From contig DCHO01000072.1 of assembly GCA_002315655.1 (NCBI GenBank), positions 210-16,403 of the forward strand: 16,194 bases of DNA. Reading direction: 5' to 3'. The stretch is from Christensenella sp. UBA1750 (GTDB taxonomy: Bacteria > Bacillota > Clostridia > Christensenellales > UBA1750). The notes below the pieces were generated by a model. The model was not told the DNA's origin, made no database searches, and saw nothing but the letters and a program-made list of their open reading frames with translations. Below, piece after piece: positions 5,427 to 13,247 of this stretch (positions are counted from its first letter, which is position 1; each line of letters opens with the position of its first letter). The position numbers and the translations under genes were made by a program.

Positions 5427-7913
5427 CTAAGATTCCGTCATTGCGATTTTGTCCATCACCTTGTTCGCCACCTCGAGGCAGCGCAGGGAGGCGTTTTGCA
5501 GCTCTTTATAGAAGCCCTCGGCGCCGTCGGCCAGACCGTCGGAGACCGCTTTCAGCATGACGCAGGGCACCTTGTTCAGCTCGCAGGACAGCACAATGCC
5601 GGCGGATTCCATGTCGCAGATGTCGCCGCCGAAGGTGGAGTGGAGGAACTGCTTTTCCTCCATGGTGCCCACGAACTTGTCGCCCGAACAGCAGGTGACG
5701 ACGGACAGATCGGGCATGACGGACAGCGCGGACTTGACCAGCGCTTCGGAGGTTTTGAGGTAAATGGAATCGTGCTCGTCCACTTGACCGATGGAAAGGG
5801 GCATGAACTCGGAGCAGTCGTACTTGTAGTGCACCACCTGATCCACCAGGCAGACCTTGAGCTGCTTCATGTCGGTGGTGAGGCCGCCTACCACGCCGAA
5901 ATTGACGATGGAGGCCACGTTGAACCGGGTGCAGAGGTACTGCACGCCCGCAGAGGCCGCGATGGTGCCCATGCCGGTGCGCAGGATGTAGATTTCGTAA
6001 TCGCCCTGATCGACATAGATCAGGTGATAGCCTTGGGGCGCGTCCAGCTTCTTCCACTTGGGATAGAGCTTGAAGATTGCGTCCAGTTCGATGGCCACAA
6101 TGATGCCGATGCGGCGCTTGCCGGAAGGCTTTGTGCCGATGCGCTCGTTGATATTGGCCAGCAGCAGGTTTCCGTTTGTCAGAGCATCGTCGTCCTCTGT
6201 CTTGCGATCCACATAGGTCAGCACGTCCCAGCCCAGTGGCAGGAAGGTGTTTTCAATCTTCTCAAAGGCGGAAAAATCGCCGTATTCCTTCGCATCCGTG
6301 TAGCCATTGTCCTTGGCGTTGAAGGTGCCGTGGATGGGCGTTAATTTGATGCAGAACTTGTTTTTGTCAAAGAGGCTGTCGATGCGCTTGGCGTCTATGA
6401 CCGTCTCGGCGGAGACGGCGAAGCTTAATTCGTACTTGATGCCCTTGGGCATGGGCAGGTCGGCTACCTCTTTTGCAATTTCGTCCAGCGTCATGGACAG
6501 GGAGTGGAACATCCGATCGCGGGCGTTATCGTCGGTTGTGTTGATGGAAATTTGCAGTTGAGCGTTGCCGTCATACACCTCGTTCTTGATGCGGCAGTAA
6601 TCCTTCAGGTAAGCGTTGATCTTGCCGTGCATTTTGGGCATCATGGTGGAAATAACGGGAATGACCGCTTCCGCCTGTACCTTTTCGGCAATTTGACTGC
6701 GCAGCTCAAATTCGATATAGGTAAGCAGGTCGCGGTTGAAGGTGGGCTCGCCCATGCGGGAAAATTCCACCTCCATGCGTTTGGTCTTTGTGCCGCCGCT
6801 GTTACCTAAGATGGTGTCCAGCTGGTAGCGGAAGTCCTCCAAAGTGGCGTTGCCGTAGTAGCCGCAGGCGGGACAGTCGCAGAAAAGGCACTTCATGGAG
6901 CAGCCGCGCTGGTTGGAGAGCGAGATTGTCCACGAAGTTTCGTAAGAGGGCATGATGACCTTTTGCACATCCTCCAAAGAGTAGCCAAGCGCATCGGACT
7001 TGATACGGTTGGAGGGCGCGCTGCGGGGGAAGGAGACAAATTCCAGGTGCTTTTTCTCGTCTGCGTAGATGGTGCCGTTCTTCTTTTCAAAGATGCGCAG
7101 CCCCGCGTACTTGCGCTTGAGACCGTTTACGATATACATGGCGGCGACGGAGAGGAAGAGCAGGATATTGATGACATAGGAGGTTTGGGAGAAAATGCCC
7201 GCCCACTGGTCTTCAAAGGCAATGTCGGTCTTGGTGAGCAAGGAGATCGCCGCAATGACGAACAGAGAAAGGGCTTCAATGGCGGCGGCAAACAGAATGA
7301 TGCGCTCGTTCAGGGACAGTTTCCGGCGACCTTTGTGCTCATAGCGGGAATACAGGTGGTCACAGAAGGCCATGAGCGGCAGACCGAAGATCATGCACAT
7401 ATCAAAGTCGTTAAGGAAAACGAACCAGGAGGTGATCCAGAAACCGCTGTGGGTGGTGTAATATTGGTAGCCGCCGACGCAAAGACCCACAAAGATGGTG
7501 TCCACCACCATGAGGATGGCAAAAACGATGGTCTTTAAGGGGCTGTCCAGACGGGTCTTGTGGGAGGCAGAGCGGTTGTAGAGCTTCCAGAGATAATAGG
7601 GCAGAATGCCGTAGGCAGTCTGGGAGAGCAGACCCACCCAGCAGACAAAGGGGGCGTAGCCCGCGATCTGGTCGGAAATAAAATTGGCCACGGTGCAGCC
7701 CAGCGCCGCAGGCCAGCCAAAGGCGATGCCTAAAATGGGGTTCATGGCAGCGGAGGGGCGCACAGAGGTCACGGAGAAGGCCGCCAGCACCGTGTTTGAA
7801 AAATAGGTTAGTCCAAAGAAGACCACGCCGGTGATGAGGAACACCGCAAGGTCGCGCTTCCAGTTTCGGAATAAGGATCTGCTTATATTTTGGAACCAGG
7901 CTTTGTTTTTCAT
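5427..7913 (-). CDS. Membrane-anchored fusion: ECF-S-like domain, RlmN-like radical SAM, MTA/SAH-nucleosidase-like domain
   Basis: An 828-residue protein with three parts. Residues 1-265 are membrane: about six or seven hydrophobic helices, with NPILGIAFGWPAALG at 58-72 resembling ECF transporter S-components. Residues about 325-590 are a radical SAM domain: CSMKCLFC gives the 4Fe-4S ligands Cys338, Cys342 and Cys345, MGEP lies at 387-390, and the order of later segments follows RlmN/Cfr. The Cys-Gly-Gln-Leu segment carrying RlmN's methylated cysteine reads Asn-Gly-Asn-Leu (580-583). Residues 600-828 match MTA/SAH nucleosidase, keeping the counterparts of its catalytic residues: Glu609, Glu769 (DMES) and Asp792 (SDG). 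MTA/SAH nucleosidases also cleave 5'-deoxyadenosine, the radical SAM by-product, so the fusion may clear its own inhibitor; this is inference. Alternatives are nucleoside salvage or sensing. The ATG at 7913 has a distant GGAG; a consensus promoter lies upstream. Confidence 0.85.
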   Translation of the reverse strand: MKNKAWFQNISRSLFRNWKRDLAVFLITGVVFFGLTYFSNTVLAAFSVTSVRPSAAMNPILGIAFGWPAALGCTVANFISDQIAGYAPFVCWVGLLSQTAYGILPYYLWKLYNRSASHKTRLDSPLKTIVFAILMVVDTIFVGLCVGGYQYYTTHSGFWITSWFVFLNDFDMCMIFGLPLMAFCDHLYSRYEHKGRRKLSLNERIILFAAAIEALSLFVIAAISLLTKTDIAFEDQWAGIFSQTSYVINILLFLSVAAMYIVNGLKRKYAGLRIFEKKNGTIYADEKKHLEFVSFPRSAPSNRIKSDALGYSLEDVQKVIMPSYETSWTISLSNQRGCSMKCLFCDCPACGYYGNATLEDFRYQLDTILGNSGGTKTKRMEVEFSRMGEPTFNRDLLTYIEFELRSQIAEKVQAEAVIPVISTMMPKMHGKINAYLKDYCRIKNEVYDGNAQLQISINTTDDNARDRMFHSLSMTLDEIAKEVADLPMPKGIKYELSFAVSAETVIDAKRIDSLFDKNKFCIKLTPIHGTFNAKDNGYTDAKEYGDFSAFEKIENTFLPLGWDVLTYVDRKTEDDDALTNGNLLLANINERIGTKPSGKRRIGIIVAIELDAIFKLYPKWKKLDAPQGYHLIYVDQGDYEIYILRTGMGTIAASAGVQYLCTRFNVASIVNFGVVGGLTTDMKQLKVCLVDQVVHYKYDCSEFMPLSIGQVDEHDSIYLKTSEALVKSALSVMPDLSVVTCCSGDKFVGTMEEKQFLHSTFGGDICDMESAGIVLSCELNKVPCVMLKAVSDGLADGAEGFYKELQNASLRCLEVANKVMDKIAMTES

Positions 7914-7968
7914 TTTTTAGGATTTGCTCCCGTCCGATGGTAAAAAACCATACAATCAATCAGCATAT

Positions 7969-7998
7969 ATTATACCCTTTCCGGCCGTGCTTTGTCAA
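7969..7998 (-). promoter_or_regulatory. Near-consensus promoter of the fusion gene
   Basis: On the minus strand, TTGACA (7998-7993), an 18-bp spacer and TATAAT (7974-7969) form two perfect hexamers. It overlaps the stop codon of the upstream radical SAM gene, so the fusion gene can be transcribed on its own with a leader of about 50 nt. Confidence 0.75.
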
Positions 7999-8921
7999 AC
8001 CTTCCCGGCGGGTCTTTTCGGCAGAAGCACCTGCTGAATCGCGCCCAAGACCCGCTTTTTGTCCGCCGACCACAGCGGCGCAAGCAGCTTATCTTTGCTC
8101 CCGTCACCGGTTAAGCGGTGAATGACCATATCATCCGGCAGCACGGATACGCAGGCGGAGAGAATATCAATATATTGTTCCAAGGAAAGCGTCTTGAAAA
8201 GACCGTTTTCATAATCTGTCGCCAAATCCGTGCCGGAGAGAACATGGAGCAACTGCAACTTAATGCCGGATGCGCCGGATTTCCCGATATAGCGGGATGT
8301 TTCCATCATGTCTTCCTTGCTTTCGCCGGGAAGCCCTAATATCTGGTGCACAATGACGGGAATCCCTGCGGTTTTTAAGCGTGCCATGGCATCTTCAAAT
8401 ATCGACAGCGGATAGCCCCTGCGGATGTAAGCGGCGGTCTCCTCCTTGAGCGTCTGCAAGCCTAATTCGATCCATACGGGCTTTACGCGGTTCAATTCGG
8501 AGAGCAGGGAAAGCACCTCCTCCGGCAGACAGTCCGGGCGGGTGGCGACAGAGAGCACCGCACAGACGGGATGCGAGACTGCGGCGGTGTAGAGCAGCCG
8601 CAATTTGTTTATGTCACCATAAGTTCCTGTGAAGCTCTGAAAATAGAAGATGTAGCGTTCGCAGGAGGATTTTTTTGCAACGCGCCGTTTCGCTCTCTCC
8701 ACAGCCGCGTTCAGTGCCGCTTCGTAGGCTTCCTGCGTCTGTGCCGCCGGGCGCACCGGCTCGGCAAAATCCCCGCTGCCCCCGGCGCAGAAGATGCAGC
8801 CGCGTGTGCCGATTGCGCCGTCGCGGTTCGGGCAGGAAAAGCCGCCGTCGAAGGAGAGCTTGTAGAGCTTTTCCCCGAAGGTTTCGATTAAGTAGGACGG
8901 TAAATCCCGATAATACACCAT
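7995..8921 (-). CDS. TIGR01212/YtqA-type radical SAM protein
   Basis: A 308-residue cytoplasmic radical SAM protein of the Elp3-related TIGR01212 type. Its cluster motif is Cys30, Cys42 and Cys45 (CPNRDG... then RGCIFC), a spacing longer than the classical CX3CX2C and characteristic of this group. YFQSFTGTYG (94-103), LGLPGE (195-200) and HRLTGDG (268-274) are further family-like stretches. B. subtilis YtqA is the familiar homologue; as I recall, it has been linked to wobble-uridine tRNA modification, which I cannot verify here. The ATG at 8921 was chosen because GGAGG lies 8 nt upstream. In-frame ATGs at 8948 and 9002 lack such a site and would overlap the divergent promoter of the next gene. 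It is followed after 81 bp by the radical SAM fusion gene on the same strand. Confidence 0.88.
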   Translation of the reverse strand: MVYYRDLPSYLIETFGEKLYKLSFDGGFSCPNRDGAIGTRGCIFCAGGSGDFAEPVRPAAQTQEAYEAALNAAVERAKRRVAKKSSCERYIFYFQSFTGTYGDINKLRLLYTAAVSHPVCAVLSVATRPDCLPEEVLSLLSELNRVKPVWIELGLQTLKEETAAYIRRGYPLSIFEDAMARLKTAGIPVIVHQILGLPGESKEDMMETSRYIGKSGASGIKLQLLHVLSGTDLATDYENGLFKTLSLEQYIDILSACVSVLPDDMVIHRLTGDGSKDKLLAPLWSADKKRVLGAIQQVLLPKRPAGKV

Positions 8922-8995
8922 GAAAGCGGCCTCCTTTCCTTCCTCCATAAAATTCGCTTTTTCATCCTCTTTTCCCTTTTTCCTTGCGTTTTCTC

Positions 8996-9024
8996 TTGAC
9001 AAGGATAAAGATAAGAACTATGCT
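8996..9024 (+). promoter_or_regulatory. Promoter of the DUF308 gene
   Basis: TTGACA (8996-9001), a 17-bp spacer and TATGCT (9019-9024) lie 29 bp upstream of the start codon, with AAAGGAGA (9038-9045) as ribosome binding site. Confidence 0.75.
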
Positions 9025-9052
9025 GAAAAGGGTTTAGAAAGGAGAGGATTTC

Positions 9053-9631
9053 ATGCACAATTTCAGCTTTGTCTCCAAGGTTCTGACCTCCCGCATCACG
9101 GCCTCCGTGGCGGCGGTGCTGGTGGGCTTGCTGTTCATTCTTCTGCCGGACAGATGCTTGGAGCTGTTCTGCTTGGTTGGCGGCATCGCTCTGCTCATCT
9201 GCGGGTTTGCCGCGCTGATTACTTTCATCAACCTGCGCTGCATTTCGGACGCCTCGCTCATCTACACCGTCGTGCTGTCGCTGTCGGGACTGCTGTGCCT
9301 CGTCAAGCCCGCCATCGTGCAGGGGCTGCTCGGCATCGTGTTCGGCTTCTTCCTCATTGTGGAGGGCGTTCGGCTGCTGGTGGACGCCTTTGACTGCATC
9401 CGCGTGAAGGCCAAGGTTTGGCCGGCACTGCTCATCATGGCGGCGGTCATCCTCATCCTGGGGGTCATCGTGCTGTTCGGCAAGTTTGAGGCGATTTTGG
9501 TTTTCTCCGGCATTGCCCTGCTGGCGGACGGCGTGCTGCAGCTCTTTTCGTTGCTGTTCTTCGGCCGTGCCATCCGCTCCGCCCGCCCCATTCTGCCGCC
9601 TATGCCCGGTTCGCCGGTGGATAAGGTGTAA
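9053..9631 (+). CDS. DUF308/HdeD-like small integral membrane protein
   Basis: A 192-residue, very hydrophobic protein with about six transmembrane helices arranged as three helical pairs. This, with glycines in the even-numbered helices, is the pattern of the DUF308 family that includes E. coli HdeD. HdeD is associated with acid resistance; no activity is established for most members, so a role in envelope stress is only a guess. The short C-terminal tail (from about residue 172) is basic then proline-rich and should be cytoplasmic. The start is well supported by AAAGGAG at proper spacing and a near-consensus promoter. A terminator follows at 9647, making it a single-gene unit. It is divergent from the YtqA-type gene, with 131 bp between start codons. 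Confidence 0.8.
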   Translation: MHNFSFVSKVLTSRITASVAAVLVGLLFILLPDRCLELFCLVGGIALLICGFAALITFINLRCISDASLIYTVVLSLSGLLCLVKPAIVQGLLGIVFGFFLIVEGVRLLVDAFDCIRVKAKVWPALLIMAAVILILGVIVLFGKFEAILVFSGIALLADGVLQLFSLLFFGRAIRSARPILPPMPGSPVDKV

Positions 9632-9646
9632 TTCCGACTGCAATTC

Positions 9647-9677
9647 GCTCCGTTCCTTTTCGGGACGGGGCTTTTTT
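9647..9677 (+). terminator. Rho-independent terminator of the DUF308 gene
   Basis: GCTCCGTTCC (9647-9656) pairs with GGGACGGGGC (9662-9671), 10 bp with two G-U pairs, directly followed by six T residues. Confidence 0.8.
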
Positions 9678-9695
9678 ATCGAAATTTTCATTTTC

Positions 9696-9724
9696 TTTTC
9701 AGCGTTTTGTGTTACAATGATAAT
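9696..9724 (+). promoter_or_regulatory. Probable ppk1 promoter
   Basis: TTTTCA (9696-9701), a 17-bp spacer and GATAAT (9719-9724). An overlapping TTACAAT at 9712-9718 is an alternative -10. Either would give a leader of about 65-75 nt. Confidence 0.5.
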
Positions 9725-9749
9725 GGATAAAAATTGAAGTATTTGAGTA

Positions 9750-9771
9750 CGGGTCGGATGGATGTGACCCG
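9750..9771 (+). other. Hairpin in the ppk1 leader
   Basis: CGGGTC (9750-9755) and GACCCG (9766-9771) are perfect complements around a 10-nt loop containing two GGAT copies. The hairpin ends about 9 nt before the AAAGGAG ribosome binding site. It may be incidental. Confidence 0.3.
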
Positions 9772-9796
9772 AAGCCGGAAAAAGGAGTGATGGCTG

Positions 9797-11971
9797 ATGG
9801 AACAGGAAAAGTATTTATCGGATGATATGGAACTGACCCCGCAGCAGCGTGCGCTGCTTTTCGATCCTGACCTTGTGGCGCAGGAGATTCCCAAGGAGGA
9901 GCGCGACTGCTTCCTGGACCGCGAGCTTTCGTGGTTGCAGTTCGATCTGCGTGTGTTGCAGCAGGCGGCGGACAAGACCGTTCCGCTTATGGAGCGGCTG
10001 CGGTTCCTGTCGATTTACTTTAATAATATGCAGGAGTTTTTTATGGTGCGCGTGGGCTCGCTGTCCTATCGGCGTGCGCTGCTCCCGGATTTCACCGACC
10101 CCAAGACCGGCTGGACGGCAGGGGTGCAGATCGAAAAAATCTGCCATGAGGTGAGCCGCCAGCAGGTACAGGCCACCGCCATCTATAAGACCTTGCTTGA
10201 CGATCTGCGCGAAAAGAACATCGAGGTCGTGAACTTCAAGCGCCTTTCCAAGGTGGACGAGGCTATTTCACATAAGTTCTTTGCGGAGCTGCGCCCGCGC
10301 CTGTCCCCCGTGATCGTGGACGAGACGCACCCCATGCCCTTCCTGCCCGGCGGGGAGGAAACGGTCTGCGTGTTGCTCTCCGACCACGGAAAGGACGCGC
10401 TGGGCTTCATTCCCATGCAAGGGCTTCTGTCGTGGCAGGTCTATGAGACCGACGGGAAACAGAAGGTCTTCCTGCTGTCCGAGCTGCTGGGCTATTTTGC
10501 CGCCCGCATTTTCCCGGAGCAGGAGGTGAGGGAGACCGTTGTGCTGCGCCTCACCCGCAATGCGGACGTGTTCATCGAAAAAGGGCTGCACACGCTGGAT
10601 AAGGACATTCGCACCAGCATCCAGAAAATGCTTGGACAGCGCAAAAAGCAGGAGATCGTGAGCATCCGCGTGGACGGCAGACCCTCCGAAAAGTTCCTAA
10701 GCATGATGGCGGACTGGATGGCTGTGCCGCAGCAGCAGATTTTCTGCTCCCCTGTGCCCATGGCGCTGTCCTTCGGCAGACACTTTAAGGATAAAACCCT
10801 GTTCTACCCCGAGCGCAAGCCTGCAAGAAACATCAATCTGCATAAGGGTGATTTCTTCCCCTATTTGGAAAAGCACGATATTTTGATGGCGTTCCCCTTC
10901 CAGTCCATGACCCCCTTCGTGGAGCTGCTCTACGAGGCGGCGGACGACCCGCAGGTGGAATCCATCCGCATCACGCTCTATCGCCTGTCCCATTCCTCCA
11001 AGGTGGCGGCCGCGCTGGCCTATGCTGCAGACCGGGGCAAACGGGTGCAGTGCCTGTTGGAGCTTCGCGCACGTTTTGATGAGCAGAACAACATCGACTA
11101 TTCCGAAATGCTGGAATCCGCCGGGTGCCAGGTCTGCTACGGATTGCCGGATTACAAGGTGCACGGCAAGGTGTGTCTTATCACAAGGCGTGTGGGAGAC
11201 AGTGTGAAAACCGTGACGCAGATCGGCTCGGGCAACTACAACGAAGTGACCAGCGAGCAATATTGCGATCTGTCACTCATCACCGCTGACCCGAAGATCG
11301 GCGCGGAGGCCAATGCGCTGTTTGACTCCATGACCCGCGGGGAGGTGCCCTATCCTTCCGAAGCGCTCTGGATCGCGCCGGACGGCTACAAGACCCGACT
11401 GCTTTCGTTGCTCCGCCAGGAGGAGGAAAAGGGCAAGGACGGTTATGTATCTATAAAGGTCAATTCGCTCAACGATACCGAGGTCATGCGGCAACTCATC
11501 GCCTGCTCCAAGGCGGGCGTGTCCGTGGAACTGTTCGTCCGCGGGATATGCTGCATCCGTCCGGGACTGGAAGGATATACCGAGAACATCACGGTCAAGT
11601 CCGTTGTTGGGCGATATTTGGAGCACTCCCGCATTTTTGTATTTGGCCGCGGCGATAAGCAGCGCGTCTTCATGGGCAGCGGCGATCTGCTCAACCGCAA
11701 CACCAAGCGCCGCGTGGAGGTCTTTGCACAGGCTACCGACCCGGATGTGAAGGCACAGCTCTTAGAGGTCATGGACGCGCTGCACCGCGACAGGGAAAAG
11801 GGCTGGGTTATGTCCTCCGACGGCACTTACCACAAGGAAAAGAGCGGGGCGTCCTCCTCTCAGGAGTATCTGTGGAGGTATTTCGCCCACCGCACCGTGG
11901 ACAAAAACGGGCTGCCCAAGCCGAAAATGTCCCTGCGGCGGCTGCTTTCGATGATTTTCCGTAAGCGTTAA
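9797..11971 (+). CDS. ppk1: Polyphosphate kinase 1
   Basis: A 724-residue PPK1, which reversibly transfers the terminal phosphate of ATP to inorganic polyphosphate. The N-terminal domain holds RELSWLQFDLRVLQQA (42-57) and FNNMQEFFMVRVGSL (75-89). Then come the head domain and two phospholipase D-like catalytic domains. His456 in KVHGK matches the phosphorylated histidine (E. coli His435), and His610 in YLEHSRI matches the second catalytic histidine. Arg391 (SIRITLYR) and Arg426 (ELRARFDE) match the phosphate/metal-binding arginines. Length is normal, with about 30 extra N-terminal residues before the conserved core. ATG 9797 follows AAAGGAG at 10-nt spacing; an ATG at 9790 is out of frame. 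No exopolyphosphatase gene is next to it, and it is bounded by its own promoter and terminator. Confidence 0.97.
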   Translation: MEQEKYLSDDMELTPQQRALLFDPDLVAQEIPKEERDCFLDRELSWLQFDLRVLQQAADKTVPLMERLRFLSIYFNNMQEFFMVRVGSLSYRRALLPDFTDPKTGWTAGVQIEKICHEVSRQQVQATAIYKTLLDDLREKNIEVVNFKRLSKVDEAISHKFFAELRPRLSPVIVDETHPMPFLPGGEETVCVLLSDHGKDALGFIPMQGLLSWQVYETDGKQKVFLLSELLGYFAARIFPEQEVRETVVLRLTRNADVFIEKGLHTLDKDIRTSIQKMLGQRKKQEIVSIRVDGRPSEKFLSMMADWMAVPQQQIFCSPVPMALSFGRHFKDKTLFYPERKPARNINLHKGDFFPYLEKHDILMAFPFQSMTPFVELLYEAADDPQVESIRITLYRLSHSSKVAAALAYAADRGKRVQCLLELRARFDEQNNIDYSEMLESAGCQVCYGLPDYKVHGKVCLITRRVGDSVKTVTQIGSGNYNEVTSEQYCDLSLITADPKIGAEANALFDSMTRGEVPYPSEALWIAPDGYKTRLLSLLRQEEEKGKDGYVSIKVNSLNDTEVMRQLIACSKAGVSVELFVRGICCIRPGLEGYTENITVKSVVGRYLEHSRIFVFGRGDKQRVFMGSGDLLNRNTKRRVEVFAQATDPDVKAQLLEVMDALHRDREKGWVMSSDGTYHKEKSGASSSQEYLWRYFAHRTVDKNGLPKPKMSLRRLLSMIFRKR

Positions 11972-11977
11972 AGAAAT

Positions 11978-12007
11978 GCGGGGAACGAATTTTGCTTCGT
12001 TCCCCGC
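11978..12007. terminator. Bidirectional terminator between ppk1 and the oxidoreductase gene
   Basis: GCGGGGAACGAA (11978-11989) and TTCGTTCCCCGC (11996-12007) form a perfect 12-bp stem with a 6-nt loop. A T-rich stretch lies on either side, between two convergent stop codons. Confidence 0.8.
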
Positions 12008-12012
12008 TCATT

Positions 12013-13134
12013 TTATGCGTTTTTGTAGTCTTCTTTCAGCTTTTCGGCAATGCCGATGCCGATCACGCGGTCTTCCTTTCGGATGAGCTCGTCTTCACTT
12101 AGCGTGCAAACCTTTTCGCCGCTGTTCCACAGGCTTTCCAGCACCTCGATGTGCTTAATAGCCGCCTCGATGGGGCAGACGTTTTCGGCCTTGCCGTCGA
12201 ACACCTGCGCCGCCCGGAGGATTTTTGCCGCCATGCTGCCGTTGTCGGAAATGCCGTAATCCTTGATGCTGCCGTCGTTGAGCAGCACTTCCAATCGTTT
12301 TTCCTCTTGACCTGCCCGGCTGAAATACGCCGTGCCTTTCTCGAACCTGTACTCGAAAACGGGGTTAAGCTGATCTTCCGGCGCAACGGCGTGGGACGCG
12401 GCAAAGAAGAGCTTCGCGCCGCCCTCCGTTTTCCCCGTGATCTCCACGGTGTCGTAGGTCTCGATTGCGTTGGCGCGGGAGGCCTCCCAGTGCAGATTAT
12501 TTACCGCGCTTGCGGTGTAGTCACTGCCCGCCAGCCACATTTCGTTGAAGAGGTAGTGCGCGGTGGCATTGGAAGCGATGGAGTCAAAGATCGGCGCACC
12601 GTCCTTCGTGAAGCACTTGCCCGCCCATTTTGTGCCGCGGTTGAAATAGACAAAGTCCCTCGGCCACAGCACCAGCACCTTTTGGGAGAGCAGTTTGCCG
12701 AACAGCCCGTCGCCTGCGTCCTTCTTGAAGGCCAGCATGGCGGGGTCTGCGCACCACTGGAAGCCCAGCACGATGCTTCTGCCCGTGCGTTTGGCCGCCT
12801 CTGCAATGCGCTTGGCCTCCGCAACAGAGCCCGCCACGGGCTTTTCCAGCAGCACATCACACCCGTGTTCCAGACAGAAGACCGCCTGATCCGCATGGAG
12901 CATGATGGGGGTTGCGATACAGGCGATGTCCGCCGTGCGCTCTGTGAAATATTCCTCCAACGTGTTGAAAATAGGAATGCTGCGGGATAGAATCTCATTG
13001 TAGAGCCTCCCCTGCGCGGCGTAGGGGTCAACAACGCCCACAAGCTCCCAGCCCAATTCCTGCCCCTTTTCAAAAATCACAGGCAGATACCCCGCGCCGT
13101 AGCCGCCGGAGCCTACCAGAATCACCTTTTTCAT
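12013..13134 (-). CDS. Gfo/Idh/MocA family NAD(P)-dependent oxidoreductase
   Basis: A 373-residue dehydrogenase of the glucose-fructose/inositol dehydrogenase/MocA family. The N-terminal Rossmann domain starts with VGSGGYGAGY (7-16), with Asp36 placed to bind the cofactor ribose. ATPIMLHADQA (74-84) and the family hallmark EKP (97-99) follow, its lysine being catalytic in relatives. The C-terminal alpha/beta domain includes FDSIASNATAHYLFNEM (183-199), where His193 is in the usual position for an active-site histidine. The substrate is probably a sugar, inositol or amino-sugar derivative but cannot be named. ATG 13134 follows AAGGAGG at 7-nt spacing. It is a single gene convergent with ppk1 and divergent from the metallo-hydrolase gene. 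Confidence 0.9.
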   Translation of the reverse strand: MKKVILVGSGGYGAGYLPVIFEKGQELGWELVGVVDPYAAQGRLYNEILSRSIPIFNTLEEYFTERTADIACIATPIMLHADQAVFCLEHGCDVLLEKPVAGSVAEAKRIAEAAKRTGRSIVLGFQWCADPAMLAFKKDAGDGLFGKLLSQKVLVLWPRDFVYFNRGTKWAGKCFTKDGAPIFDSIASNATAHYLFNEMWLAGSDYTASAVNNLHWEASRANAIETYDTVEITGKTEGGAKLFFAASHAVAPEDQLNPVFEYRFEKGTAYFSRAGQEEKRLEVLLNDGSIKDYGISDNGSMAAKILRAAQVFDGKAENVCPIEAAIKHIEVLESLWNSGEKVCTLSEDELIRKEDRVIGIGIAEKLKEDYKNA

Positions 13135-13184
13135 GGAATTTCCTCCTTCATCTGCATGATGTACCCAAAATATTCGGGATGTCG

Positions 13185-13213
13185 TTCCTTTTTCCCTGCT
13201 TATCTGTTATACT
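13185..13213 (+). promoter_or_regulatory. Extended -10 promoter of the PhnP-like hydrolase gene
   Basis: A TGT-extended TATACT (13208-13213) with a weak TTCCTT (13185-13190) at 17-bp spacing. It supports the start at 13248 over the upstream in-frame ATG at 13179, which would lie before the promoter. Confidence 0.5.
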
Positions 13214-13247
13214 GATTACAAATACGACACAAAGGAGCGCAAGTTAC

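Noticed and set aside
5331..6344. 337-codon plus-strand open frame opposite the nucleosidase domain
   Set aside because: It is antisense to a strongly recognisable coding region, has no family features and a His/Gly/Val-rich composition typical of mirror frames, and no ribosome binding site of note.
8922..9002. Upstream starts (9002 and 8948) for the YtqA-type radical SAM gene
   Set aside because: Only the ATG at 8921 has a good GGAGG at 8-nt spacing and begins at the family-typical N-terminus. The extension is low-complexity and charged, and overlaps the divergent gene's promoter.
12151..12990. 279-codon plus-strand open frame opposite the Gfo/Idh/MocA gene
   Set aside because: Mirror frame of a well-supported gene; no domain or translation signal.
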